Assembly: GCA_012519365.1 (NCBI GenBank)
Contig: JAAYQH010000501.1
Location: 1-5,050 of the forward strand
Source of the DNA: Planctomycetota bacterium
Lineage (GTDB): Bacteria; Planctomycetota; Phycisphaerae; Sedimentisphaerales; Anaerohalosphaeraceae
Direction: 5' to 3'
DNA length: 5,050 bases
In this document: positions 1 through 5,050 of the stretch, in pieces
How the letters are laid out: every line of letters starts with the position of its first letter
Position numbering within the stretch: position 1 is the first letter of the stretch
Program-made: the position numbers and the translations under genes
The notes under the pieces: model-generated
Seen by the model: only the letters and a program-made list of their open reading frames with translations
What the model was told of the DNA's origin: nothing
Database searches by the model: none

Positions 1-137
1 AACCCTTGACGCAAGCATGGAAATCAATACAATAAAAGTCGGGAATCCTAACGTTTACAGTGGCCCTAAGAAAGGGGTACAGTCAAAATCAACTCTTGGA
101 CATTGAATAAACTGAGATTTCCCGCTATAATTTATCC
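1..137. other. Non-coding left flank
   Basis: No convincing gene is visible in this A+T-richer stretch. It lies downstream of the sulfatase remnant. It contains a short CCCT-AAGAA-AGGG hairpin at about 64-76 with no following T tract, so I do not call it a terminator. It also holds two plus-strand promoter-like motifs. One is TTGACG (6-11) with TACAAT (28-33), 16 bp apart. The other, better one is listed separately. No coding sequence follows either motif on the plus strand. Confidence 0.5.
103..131 (+). promoter_or_regulatory. Sigma70-like promoter motif without a gene
   Basis: TTGAAT (103-108) and a perfect TATAAT (126-131) are separated by 17 bp. Transcription would start near 138 and run antisense through the sulfatase remnant toward the threonine aldolase fragment. 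Only a 10-codon ORF starts nearby (ATG at 140), and it has no ribosome binding site. The motif match is seen directly. That it is used is uncertain, because the region is A+T-rich and such motifs arise by chance. Confidence 0.3.
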
Positions 138-407
138 CTATGTTTGCCTTAATAATGCGCGCAAGCGTTTGACCACCTTAGCATTTTCAGGTGTCCCTGC
201 AATATTGACATTTTCAAACGGATCCTTGCTGTGGTCAAACAGCATATTCCTGCCGCTGCTCCATTCGGTGTAAAGATATCGGTCAGTTTTGACGGCCTTG
301 CCTGTTGCCCATTCACTGAAGATGGCTTCTTTCCAGGGTTGATGGGGAGCTTTCAACAGCGGAACGACGCTTTGACCGTCGAGGCGATGGCTGTCCGGCT
401 GCGGTAT
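138..407 (-). pseudogene. Sulfatase (iduronate-2-sulfatase-like), C-terminal remnant
   Basis: The minus-strand frame encodes about 88 residues typical of the C-terminal subdomain of type I sulfatases of the iduronate-2-sulfatase-like kind. It begins with IPQPDSHRLDGQSVVPLL, continues with a WKEAIFSEW strand and the RTDRYLYTEW-type strand (here KTDRYLYTEW). It ends with the FDHSKDPFENVNIAG segment and a terminal helix before a TAG stop at 138-140. Full enzymes of this family are about 450-550 residues. The N-terminal alkaline-phosphatase-like domain, with the C-x-P-S-R formylglycine site and the metal ligands, is absent. The frame stays open upstream to an ATG at 464, but those extra residues (MIIVSSATMPAAAMT...) are the antisense of the threonine aldolase and do not look like sulfatase. 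The remnant cannot be catalytic. Family assignment is firm; the exact substrate (a sulfated glycan in the parent enzyme) is not known. Confidence 0.8.
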
Positions 408-762
408 GCGGCAGGCCGGCGTCATTGCCGCCGCGGGCATCGTCGCACTGGAAACGATGATCAACCGCCTGGCCGACGATCACCAAAACGCACGAACGCT
501 TGCCCACGGCCTGTCAACACTCCCCGGCGTTACTTTGGATGTGAACGCGGTACAGACCAATATGGTCTATTTTTCACTAAACGACAACACGATATCGGAT
601 GACCAACTGCTCAATCAGGCGCAGGCCGGCGGCGTTCAATTCCTCTCGGTCGCTCCGCGGCGGTTTCGTCTGGTCACACACGCGGGAATAACCGAAACGG
701 ACATTCAAACGGCTCTCCGGATTCTGACCGGCATACTCGGCGGCCGTGCCTGTTTGGATTGA
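403..762 (+). pseudogene. Low-specificity L-threonine aldolase, C-terminal remnant
   Basis: This frame encodes about 119 residues that match the C-terminal third of PLP-dependent threonine aldolases (LtaE family, fold type I), which cleave L-threonine or L-allo-threonine to glycine and acetaldehyde. Recognisable blocks are GMRQAGVIAAAGIVAL at the start, the RLADDHQNARTLAHGL helix, VQTNMVYF, and the FRLVTH strand whose Arg binds the substrate carboxylate in the family. The stop is TGA at 760-762. Family members are about 330-350 residues, so roughly 220 residues are missing, including the Schiff-base lysine. The ATG at 406 is the internal Met of the GGGMRQ motif; it has no Shine-Dalgarno sequence and is not a plausible start. 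Upstream codons in this frame read RWLSGC and are the antisense of the sulfatase piece. The stop lies 44 bp from that of the convergent GLUG gene, and no terminator hairpin is visible between them. Confidence 0.85.
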
Positions 763-806
763 TTTATGCTCAACCTGAAAAGAAGACCAATGCAATCCTG
801 AACCCA

Positions 807-3251
807 CTACGGCCAGTTGTCCGACAGTACGATAAAATCCAAAAGATCGATTCGGCCGTCGATGTTGGCATCGGCAGCGGTATTGAAGTGCTTCGGACAG
901 ACGCCCTCAATCGTCAGCCACGCCTGCGCTAACGCCAGCAGATCGTCCAGCCCCACGCCGTCCGGACAGGCCAAGTCGCCGCCCCGGGCAAATTCCCAAC
1001 TGAGCCGCGGCGTATCGACACCGTCGGCGCACATCCGCCAGATGTGATTGCCGCCGTCACCCGACCCGACAAAACTCCACCCCAGATCGGCAAAGCCGCC
1101 CGCCGTTTTCATCTGCGCGCTGGTCAGCCCCCTGAAATTCATAATAAAAGTTTCCGAACCGGCTGACACATATCCGCAGGCATCAGAAACGCCCGATAAT
1201 TCACTGTCCCAGACACTATTTCCAGAAAATGGACTGTAACCGAAAAATCCGATTAAGCCACCGCGGTATTGACCCTCAATCTCGGCCGACGCATAACATC
1301 TATACATACTGCCCATCTCCATTAGTCCGACAATCCCTCCACTGAATTTCCCATTAACCTGCCCCTTAAAATAGCAATCAAGCATCGTTAATCCCCCTGA
1401 ATATCCGACAATTCCTCCGGCCCTTGCCCCACCGGCATTGACGGTTCCCGTAACACGACAACGCTGAATTAACCCGCTGCCATGGCCGAGCAGCCCCCCT
1501 ATGCTTTTATAGCCGACGACGTTACCCGGCACATTGATTGTAACATTTTCAAGAGATACATTTCGCACGATTGCCCCCAACATCCCCCCAAACAAACCGA
1601 TGGAATTACTATCCGCCAGAGGGTTGTGAATCGTCAGATTCTCGATACGATACCCCCGTCCATCAAATGTTCCGAAAAAAGTCGTATCGGCGATATAGAA
1701 ATTGTCTCCACGAAGCTGCCCGGGTGCGATGACCGAATCCGTAAAGACGTATTCGCTCAAGTCAATATCATTGGTTTGCGCAAAACAATCATTGTAATAT
1801 CGAGGCGATTGCCCGAGTTCAATTAAATCTTCGGCGCTTGCAATCAAAAACGGGTCGTCCGGTCGGCCCGAACCGCCGGAAAATGTCTTGAATACCAGAT
1901 GAGGATAACGGCCTGCCCTGATCCCCCACACCGCCTCATCGTCAAAATCCCACCCGGCCTGTTCAAACGTCGCCCGTGTCTGCATCTGTTCGGTCGTCAA
2001 ACCGGTTAGACCGGCAGGCGGTTCAGAATTCAGGTCGCATTTCTGAATATCCCAATAGCACGCTTCAAAATAGCCGGCTGGCATGCCGCAGAACTCGGCA
2101 ACACTGTACCAATCCGCAGGATAAGGTGAATTAAATTGAACCTCACCGGCACAATACGATGAGGACGGCATGCCCCAGTTTCTACCAATAAAACCGCCGA
2201 CATTGTACATTGCATCACCCACAATATCCACTTGCGCATAACAATCGGAAACTGTCCCCCCGTTATACCCGACAAATCCTCCCACATCCTCTAAAGCGCG
2301 GCCGTCTATCTTTCCTCTTGCTGACGATCGCGTAATCGTTGACGATTGCGTAGTAGGTCCGTAAATAATGCCACACATTCCCCCGGCATGGGACAATCTG
2401 GCTTGGGAAACAATATCAACCACAGCCGAGCAACCTTCCAGACCGTGTTTGAAAGATTGCAAATCAAGATATCCGCAAATCCCTCCAACCTCAGACGCGA
2501 TTCGATCTGTCGTAAAAAACAACTCTGCCTCACAAAAACGGATCTGTATATAACCTATCGCCCTTCCACAGATTCCGCCGCCGCTGATTCCGTCGACAAT
2601 TCGGCAAATCGCTCGATTGCGGTGCAAATTCACATCAAATGCCCTGCCGCAGATGCCGCCGACAACACCGTCCACAGAATCAAAGTTGACATTCGCGGTG
2701 CAAAAAGCAATTTCTATCTCGTGAACATTTCCCGCCTGCCCGCAGATACCGCCGCCGTATGCCATCGGTCCGGACAAAGTCCCTTCAACCGAACAATTGA
2801 TAATATCGCCTTCAGCAAGGCCGCACAAAATGCCGACGTATTCGGCCGGCGCACCAATCTCGATGGATGCATTTTCGATCCGTAAATTTTTCACACGCCC
2901 GGGGTGTTGTACATGGCTGAACAGACCGACAGTGTTTTGGGGTGTTGTCGTCTGAAGTGTTAAATTGCGAACGGCAAAACCGGCGCCGTCGAATTGGCAT
3001 TGTATTTTGGGCAGCCCCGATGATCCCCGATGGGCGGGATTATTCGGGTCAAAGACAATATCGTTGACCAGCACATAACAGTGATCGGCCCTATTGCCGC
3101 CCTGCGGAACGGCGATAAGTTGCTCCGGCGTGGAAATTTGATAGGGATTATCCATCGACCCGTCGCCCGGATTGGTGCTCCAGTCATAGCCCGGCGCAAA
3201 CGACACACACAACCCGACCACCACTGCGGTAAACCATGCTCGATCGTTCAT
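807..3251 (-). CDS. Secreted GLUG-motif protein with C-terminal dockerin-like domain
   Basis: Residue numbers count from the upstream ATG at 3254. Two adjacent ATGs (3254 and 3251) follow AAAGGAG; the second sits 5 nt from GGAG and the first only 2 nt, so I favour 3251. Residues 2-20 form a signal peptide (hydrophobic AWFTAVVVGLCVSFA). Two tandem modules follow. Module 1 (about 28-456) opens with GDGSMDNPYQISTPEQL and closes with GLTTEQM...GWDF...W...YPHL. Module 2 (about 457-755) opens with GSGRPDDPFLIASAEDL and closes with GLTSAQM...GWSF...W...PRL. Each contains an NDI strand, an FDGxGxxxxNLTx strand, and then GLUG repeats of the GGxxG...CxxxGxV type, expected to form a beta-solenoid. Residues 758-815 are dockerin-like; the second calcium loop is complete (D795, N797, D799, G800, D803, D806) and the first is degenerate (D760, D765, D770). 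The protein is probably exported and surface-bound or released. Its ligand is unknown; adhesion or glycan binding is a guess. No catalytic motif is seen. The gene appears intact and monocistronic. Confidence 0.85.
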   Translation of the reverse strand: MNDRAWFTAVVVGLCVSFAPGYDWSTNPGDGSMDNPYQISTPEQLIAVPQGGNRADHCYVLVNDIVFDPNNPAHRGSSGLPKIQCQFDGAGFAVRNLTLQTTTPQNTVGLFSHVQHPGRVKNLRIENASIEIGAPAEYVGILCGLAEGDIINCSVEGTLSGPMAYGGGICGQAGNVHEIEIAFCTANVNFDSVDGVVGGICGRAFDVNLHRNRAICRIVDGISGGGICGRAIGYIQIRFCEAELFFTTDRIASEVGGICGYLDLQSFKHGLEGCSAVVDIVSQARLSHAGGMCGIIYGPTTQSSTITRSSARGKIDGRALEDVGGFVGYNGGTVSDCYAQVDIVGDAMYNVGGFIGRNWGMPSSSYCAGEVQFNSPYPADWYSVAEFCGMPAGYFEACYWDIQKCDLNSEPPAGLTGLTTEQMQTRATFEQAGWDFDDEAVWGIRAGRYPHLVFKTFSGGSGRPDDPFLIASAEDLIELGQSPRYYNDCFAQTNDIDLSEYVFTDSVIAPGQLRGDNFYIADTTFFGTFDGRGYRIENLTIHNPLADSNSIGLFGGMLGAIVRNVSLENVTINVPGNVVGYKSIGGLLGHGSGLIQRCRVTGTVNAGGARAGGIVGYSGGLTMLDCYFKGQVNGKFSGGIVGLMEMGSMYRCYASAEIEGQYRGGLIGFFGYSPFSGNSVWDSELSGVSDACGYVSAGSETFIMNFRGLTSAQMKTAGGFADLGWSFVGSGDGGNHIWRMCADGVDTPRLSWEFARGGDLACPDGVGLDDLLALAQAWLTIEGVCPKHFNTAADANIDGRIDLLDFIVLSDNWP
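810..983 (-). other. Dockerin-like EF-hand pair (domain within the GLUG protein)
   Basis: The last 58 residues contain two helix-loop segments: GDLACPDGVGLDDLLALAQAWL and, after a short linker, DANIDGRIDLLDFIVLSDNWP. The second fits the DxNxDGxIDxxDxxxL calcium-loop pattern of type I dockerins exactly; the first keeps only part of it. Cys763 and Cys786 flank the linker and could pair. Planctomycete secreted proteins often end this way. In clostridia dockerins bind cohesins, but no cohesin is seen in this window and the partner here is unknown. Confidence 0.7.
2184..2834 (-). repeat. GLUG repeat array with recurring GGxCG cysteines
   Basis: Eight GLUG repeats of module 1 lie here. Their first strand reads GILCG, GGICG, GGICG, GGICG, GGICG, GGMCG, GGFVG, GGFIG, with Cys at residues 144, 171, 202, 229, 260 and 294. 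A second Cys recurs about 10-15 residues later in most repeats (154, 185, 217, 241, 275, 338, 368). At the DNA level the motif shows as imperfect repeats of CCGCAGATxCCGCCG on the plus strand, for example near 2565, 2646 and 2740, spaced about 80-95 bp. The nucleotide copies are diverged, so this is an old protein-level repeat rather than a recent tandem duplication. Confidence 0.75.
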
Positions 3252-3256
3252 CATAA

Positions 3257-3263
3257 CTCCTTT
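3257..3263 (-). promoter_or_regulatory. Ribosome binding site of the GLUG gene
   Basis: The minus strand reads AAAGGAG-TT-ATG-ATG. GGAG is 2 nt from the first ATG and 5 nt from the second, which is why the second ATG (3251-3249) is preferred as the start. Confidence 0.6.
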
Positions 3264-3286
3264 CCCTCGGCCGCCCTGTTCAGGTG

Positions 3287-3318
3287 AAAAAGACAGCCTC
3301 GCTTCGTATGGGCCTGTC
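3287..3318 (-). terminator. Terminator-like hairpin in the leader of the GLUG gene
   Basis: On the minus strand, GACAG(G)CC (3318-3311) can pair with GGCTGTC (3298-3292) around a 12-nt loop and is followed at once by TTTTT (3291-3287). The stem is 7 bp with one bulged G, so it is modest. It lies between the predicted promoter (3362-3390) and the ribosome binding site (3257-3263), where it could act as a transcription attenuator. No known riboswitch or T-box consensus is recognised around it. The structure is seen in the sequence; its function is inferred. Confidence 0.35.
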
Positions 3319-3361
3319 CCGGTTTCAATACGCCCCGTCGCAATAATAGAAATATAGAGGT

Positions 3362-3390
3362 ATTAAAGCAGATTACTCAGCATTTGTCAA
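3362..3390 (-). promoter_or_regulatory. Promoter of the GLUG gene
   Basis: The minus strand carries a perfect TTGACA (3390-3385) and TTTAAT (3367-3362) with 17 bp between them. A start near 3355 would give a leader of about 100 nt before the ATG. This is the best -35/-10 pair on this strand in the intergenic region. Confidence 0.55.
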
Positions 3391-3395
3391 CCCCT

Positions 3396-3420
3396 CGCAA
3401 CCGCAATAACCGCTGTTGCG
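3396..3420. repeat. CGCAAC/GTTGCG inverted repeat between divergent promoters
   Basis: CGCAAC (3396-3401) is repeated as its reverse complement GTTGCG (3415-3420) across 13 bp. An extra CGCAA direct copy lies at 3402-3406. The right arm overlaps the -35 of the rightward promoter and the left arm lies 5 bp from the leftward -35, so a regulator bound here could affect both genes. The arms are short and could occur by chance. Confidence 0.3.
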
Positions 3421-3443
3421 TTCAGACGACATCGGGCTATAAT
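3416..3443 (+). promoter_or_regulatory. Promoter of the transglutaminase-like gene
   Basis: TTGCGT (3416-3421) and a perfect TATAAT (3438-3443) are 16 bp apart. A start near 3450 would give a leader of about 33 nt before the ATG at 3483. Confidence 0.55.
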
Positions 3444-3469
3444 ACCATTAATAAACGCATAACACGGAT

Positions 3470-3475
3470 AAAGGA
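3470..3475 (+). promoter_or_regulatory. Ribosome binding site of the transglutaminase-like gene
   Basis: AAAGGA is 7 nt upstream of ATG 3483, a standard spacing. It fixes that ATG as the start; the next in-frame Met codons are at residues 18 and 27 and lack such a site. Confidence 0.65.
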
Positions 3476-3482
3476 CAAAAAA

Positions 3483-5050
3483 ATGGATCTACGCGATCTT
3501 GAAAAATACAGCTCGGCCATCACGCTGTCAGACATGGAAGTCTTTGTATTCCCGGAATTGATGTACAGCCTCGTGCTGGCCAATATCATGAGCCCGGTTA
3601 TCTGGAAATGGCGGGATGAAGACTGCTTCAAAAAACTCGAAGGCAAAAGTCCCTGGCGACGGCTGATGCGGATGCGGCAGTATATTATGGACGAGTACGA
3701 ATTCAACCTCGACCTGAACACGTGGGGCCTGACCGACAAAGAAACCGAGATGAAACGCTTTGAGCCCTGGCTCAGTCGCGAGCAAATCGCCCGCAGTAAC
3801 ACCCTGTTTGGCTACGAAGGCGACAAATACTATTTTGATGTCGATATTCGACGGCATTTCGGCCTTGACCAATACGAAGGCGATGTCATCCCCTACTGGA
3901 AGACCGAGACCGTCGAGGCAATGAACGCCTTTCGCCTGAAAGAAGGCTACAATACCGGTGCCGGTGAGTGTGTCTCGCTGTCCACGCTGTATGCAGCTGC
4001 GGCCTTTATTGTCTGCGGCATCCCACTGGACGATATTTATATGGTGCTGACCCCCCTGCACTCCCAAAACTTCATCGATATTCAGGACGGCGTGATTACC
4101 AACAACCGCCGGCTCGTGACCAAAAGCATGTGGTTCAACGGCACAGAGATCTCCAACAAGGCCCAGCGCGCTATTCGCAACGAACAGGTCACCATCGTCG
4201 CTCACAATACCGGCTGGATTCATTGCCTCTATCCAGAGGCCACCATGAACAAAAATGTCTATGAAACATTCTGCCAAAAACTGCGCAATTATCTGACCGC
4301 CGAGCTGAACGCCCTGAATGTGGCCAACTTTCTGCGGTCCAACCCCAAATACAATCGCTATTTTCAGTTTTGCCGATATCGTCGCGGCGAACGAATGTTT
4401 ATCAAGGCTGAAGTGCTGTTCGGCTATGAGCACGGCAGCCGGTTTCGCATCTACGACGAGACCTTCGAAAAACTGCTCGATGAGGTCAACAGCGAAGACT
4501 ACTCGCCCTACAAGTACAACGACCGGATTTGCTGTGAACAGTTGATGGCCTTTATCGAATACGAAAAAATCGACATTTACAACCCTAAAGACCGCTATAA
4601 ACTGGCCCGTTTCATCTCGCCGTTCGTGCCCGAGGCCGAGCAATGGGTCGCCGACCTGCTGGATTTTCTGCACATTGAGCCCAAACTGCCGAAGGCCGAA
4701 GAAAAACAATTTCGCCCCATCGAGCCGCTCGTATTCCAGCCCGATTGGAGCCGTGAGCAGGTGATTGAGTACCTTGAGCGAATGCGCAACAGCAATCCGA
4801 TTGCTGATCTTGCCTTTTATGCGTATCGGGATATGACCCGCTGCGACTGGCGACCGTTCGTCAAGGCGGCCATAGAACGCAGCCCCGTCAGCGCCGAAAA
4901 AACCGCACAAATGACTGCCGAGCAGATTCACAGTTGGCTCAGCGGCATGCCAAGCGCGTCCATCTATGACGGCCCACGACTGGCCCAGCCCGACGAAGTG
5001 GCCAATTACAACACCGGCGACGGCATCGAAAAGGCCTTTTTATTGGCCTC
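3483..5050 (+). CDS. Transglutaminase-like protein of unknown function (partial, runs off the right edge)
   Basis: The frame is open for 522 codons from ATG 3483 with no stop, so the C terminus lies beyond the window. There is no signal peptide or membrane segment, so it is probably cytoplasmic. Residues 159-200 resemble a transglutaminase-like cysteine-protease fold: GAGEC163VSLSTLYAAAAFIVCGIP fits the nucleophile helix, and LTPLH193SQNFIDI fits the His strand, 30 residues later. The third residue is not the usual Asp; N207 or N208 in ITNNRRLVT is the likely equivalent. Further distinctive blocks are VTKSMWFNGT (212-221) and VTIVAHNTGWIHCLY (236-250). The N-terminal 150 residues and the region 260-490 are mixed helical sequence I do not recognise. 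At 501-522, QPDEV...GDG514IEKAFLLA resembles the GDC-x-DKA motif that opens transglutaminase domains, with Gly in place of Cys. I see no named family. Protease, amidase or peptide-crosslinking roles are possible; a non-catalytic role is too. It is divergently transcribed from the GLUG gene. Confidence 0.8.
   Translation, partial: MDLRDLEKYSSAITLSDMEVFVFPELMYSLVLANIMSPVIWKWRDEDCFKKLEGKSPWRRLMRMRQYIMDEYEFNLDLNTWGLTDKETEMKRFEPWLSREQIARSNTLFGYEGDKYYFDVDIRRHFGLDQYEGDVIPYWKTETVEAMNAFRLKEGYNTGAGECVSLSTLYAAAAFIVCGIPLDDIYMVLTPLHSQNFIDIQDGVITNNRRLVTKSMWFNGTEISNKAQRAIRNEQVTIVAHNTGWIHCLYPEATMNKNVYETFCQKLRNYLTAELNALNVANFLRSNPKYNRYFQFCRYRRGERMFIKAEVLFGYEHGSRFRIYDETFEKLLDEVNSEDYSPYKYNDRICCEQLMAFIEYEKIDIYNPKDRYKLARFISPFVPEAEQWVADLLDFLHIEPKLPKAEEKQFRPIEPLVFQPDWSREQVIEYLERMRNSNPIADLAFYAYRDMTRCDWRPFVKAAIERSPVSAEKTAQMTAEQIHSWLSGMPSASIYDGPRLAQPDEVANYNTGDGIEKAFLLA

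Noticed and set aside
64..76. CCCT-AAGAA-AGGG hairpin as a terminator for the sulfatase remnant
   Set aside because: The stem is only 4 bp and no T tract follows on either strand.
395..415. Mobile-element insertion as the cause of the broken genes
   Set aside because: No transposase, terminal inverted repeat or target-site duplication is visible; the two homologous segments directly abut.
408..464. N-terminal extension of the sulfatase frame to an ATG at 464
   Set aside because: The residues MIIVSSATMPAAAMT are the antisense of the threonine aldolase GMRQAGVIAAAGIVALETMI segment and have no sulfatase likeness, so this is not a genuine small gene with its own start.
231..602. A 123-codon plus-strand open frame across the remnant joint
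   Set aside because: It overlaps both remnants in another frame, has no ribosome binding site, and gives an Arg-rich sequence without motifs.
2460..2760. CRISPR-like array, suggested by the recurring CCGCAGATxCCGCCG every 80-95 bp
   Set aside because: The copies are short, diverged and unevenly spaced, and they encode the GGICG strand of GLUG repeats within one long open frame.
2346..2885. A 179-codon plus-strand open frame inside the GLUG gene
   Set aside because: It is antisense to repetitive GLUG coding sequence. Its Asp/Ala-rich pattern (AAADSVD, AADAAD) is the mirror of the repeats, and it has no ribosome binding site.
3528..4931. A 467-residue open frame on the minus strand, opposite the transglutaminase-like gene
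   Set aside because: Its codons are exactly in register with the plus-strand gene, so it stays open only because the gene avoids TTA, CTA and TCA codons there. The plus frame has a ribosome binding site, a promoter and a protein-like motif order; the minus frame has none of these.

Overview
The window most likely comes from a Planctomycetota genome, probably of the Phycisphaerae/Sedimentisphaerales type. The grounds are a large secreted GLUG-repeat protein that ends in a dockerin-like EF-hand pair and a terminal 'DNWP', and the C-terminal piece of an iduronate-2-sulfatase-like enzyme; both are common in that group. This assignment is inference from protein style, not from a marker gene.

Left part (1-762): 137 non-coding bases with a promoter-like motif, then two gene remnants lying back to back. 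On the minus strand is the last ~88 residues of a sulfatase (138 to about 407). On the plus strand is the last ~119 residues of a low-specificity L-threonine aldolase (about 403 to 762). Both lack their 5' two thirds or more, including the catalytic residues, and the homologous parts meet within a few bases around 403-407. This is a rearrangement scar or an assembly chimera, with no mobile element at the joint.

Middle (807-3254, minus): one intact gene for a secreted protein of ~815 residues, built from two tandem GLUG beta-solenoid modules and a C-terminal dockerin-like domain. The first module carries unusual repeated cysteines.

Intergenic region (3255-3482): a divergent control region. 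A TTGACA/TTTAAT promoter faces left and a TTGCGT/TATAAT promoter faces right. A small inverted repeat lies between them and overlaps the rightward -35. The leader of the leftward gene contains a terminator-like hairpin followed by five Ts.

Right part (3483 to the window edge, plus): the first 522 codons of a cytoplasmic protein with no name I can give. It has a transglutaminase-like Cys163/His193 core. Just before the window ends it appears to begin a second transglutaminase-like motif in which the nucleophile Cys is replaced by Gly. No pathway links the genes in this window; the only shared logic visible is the divergent promoter region.
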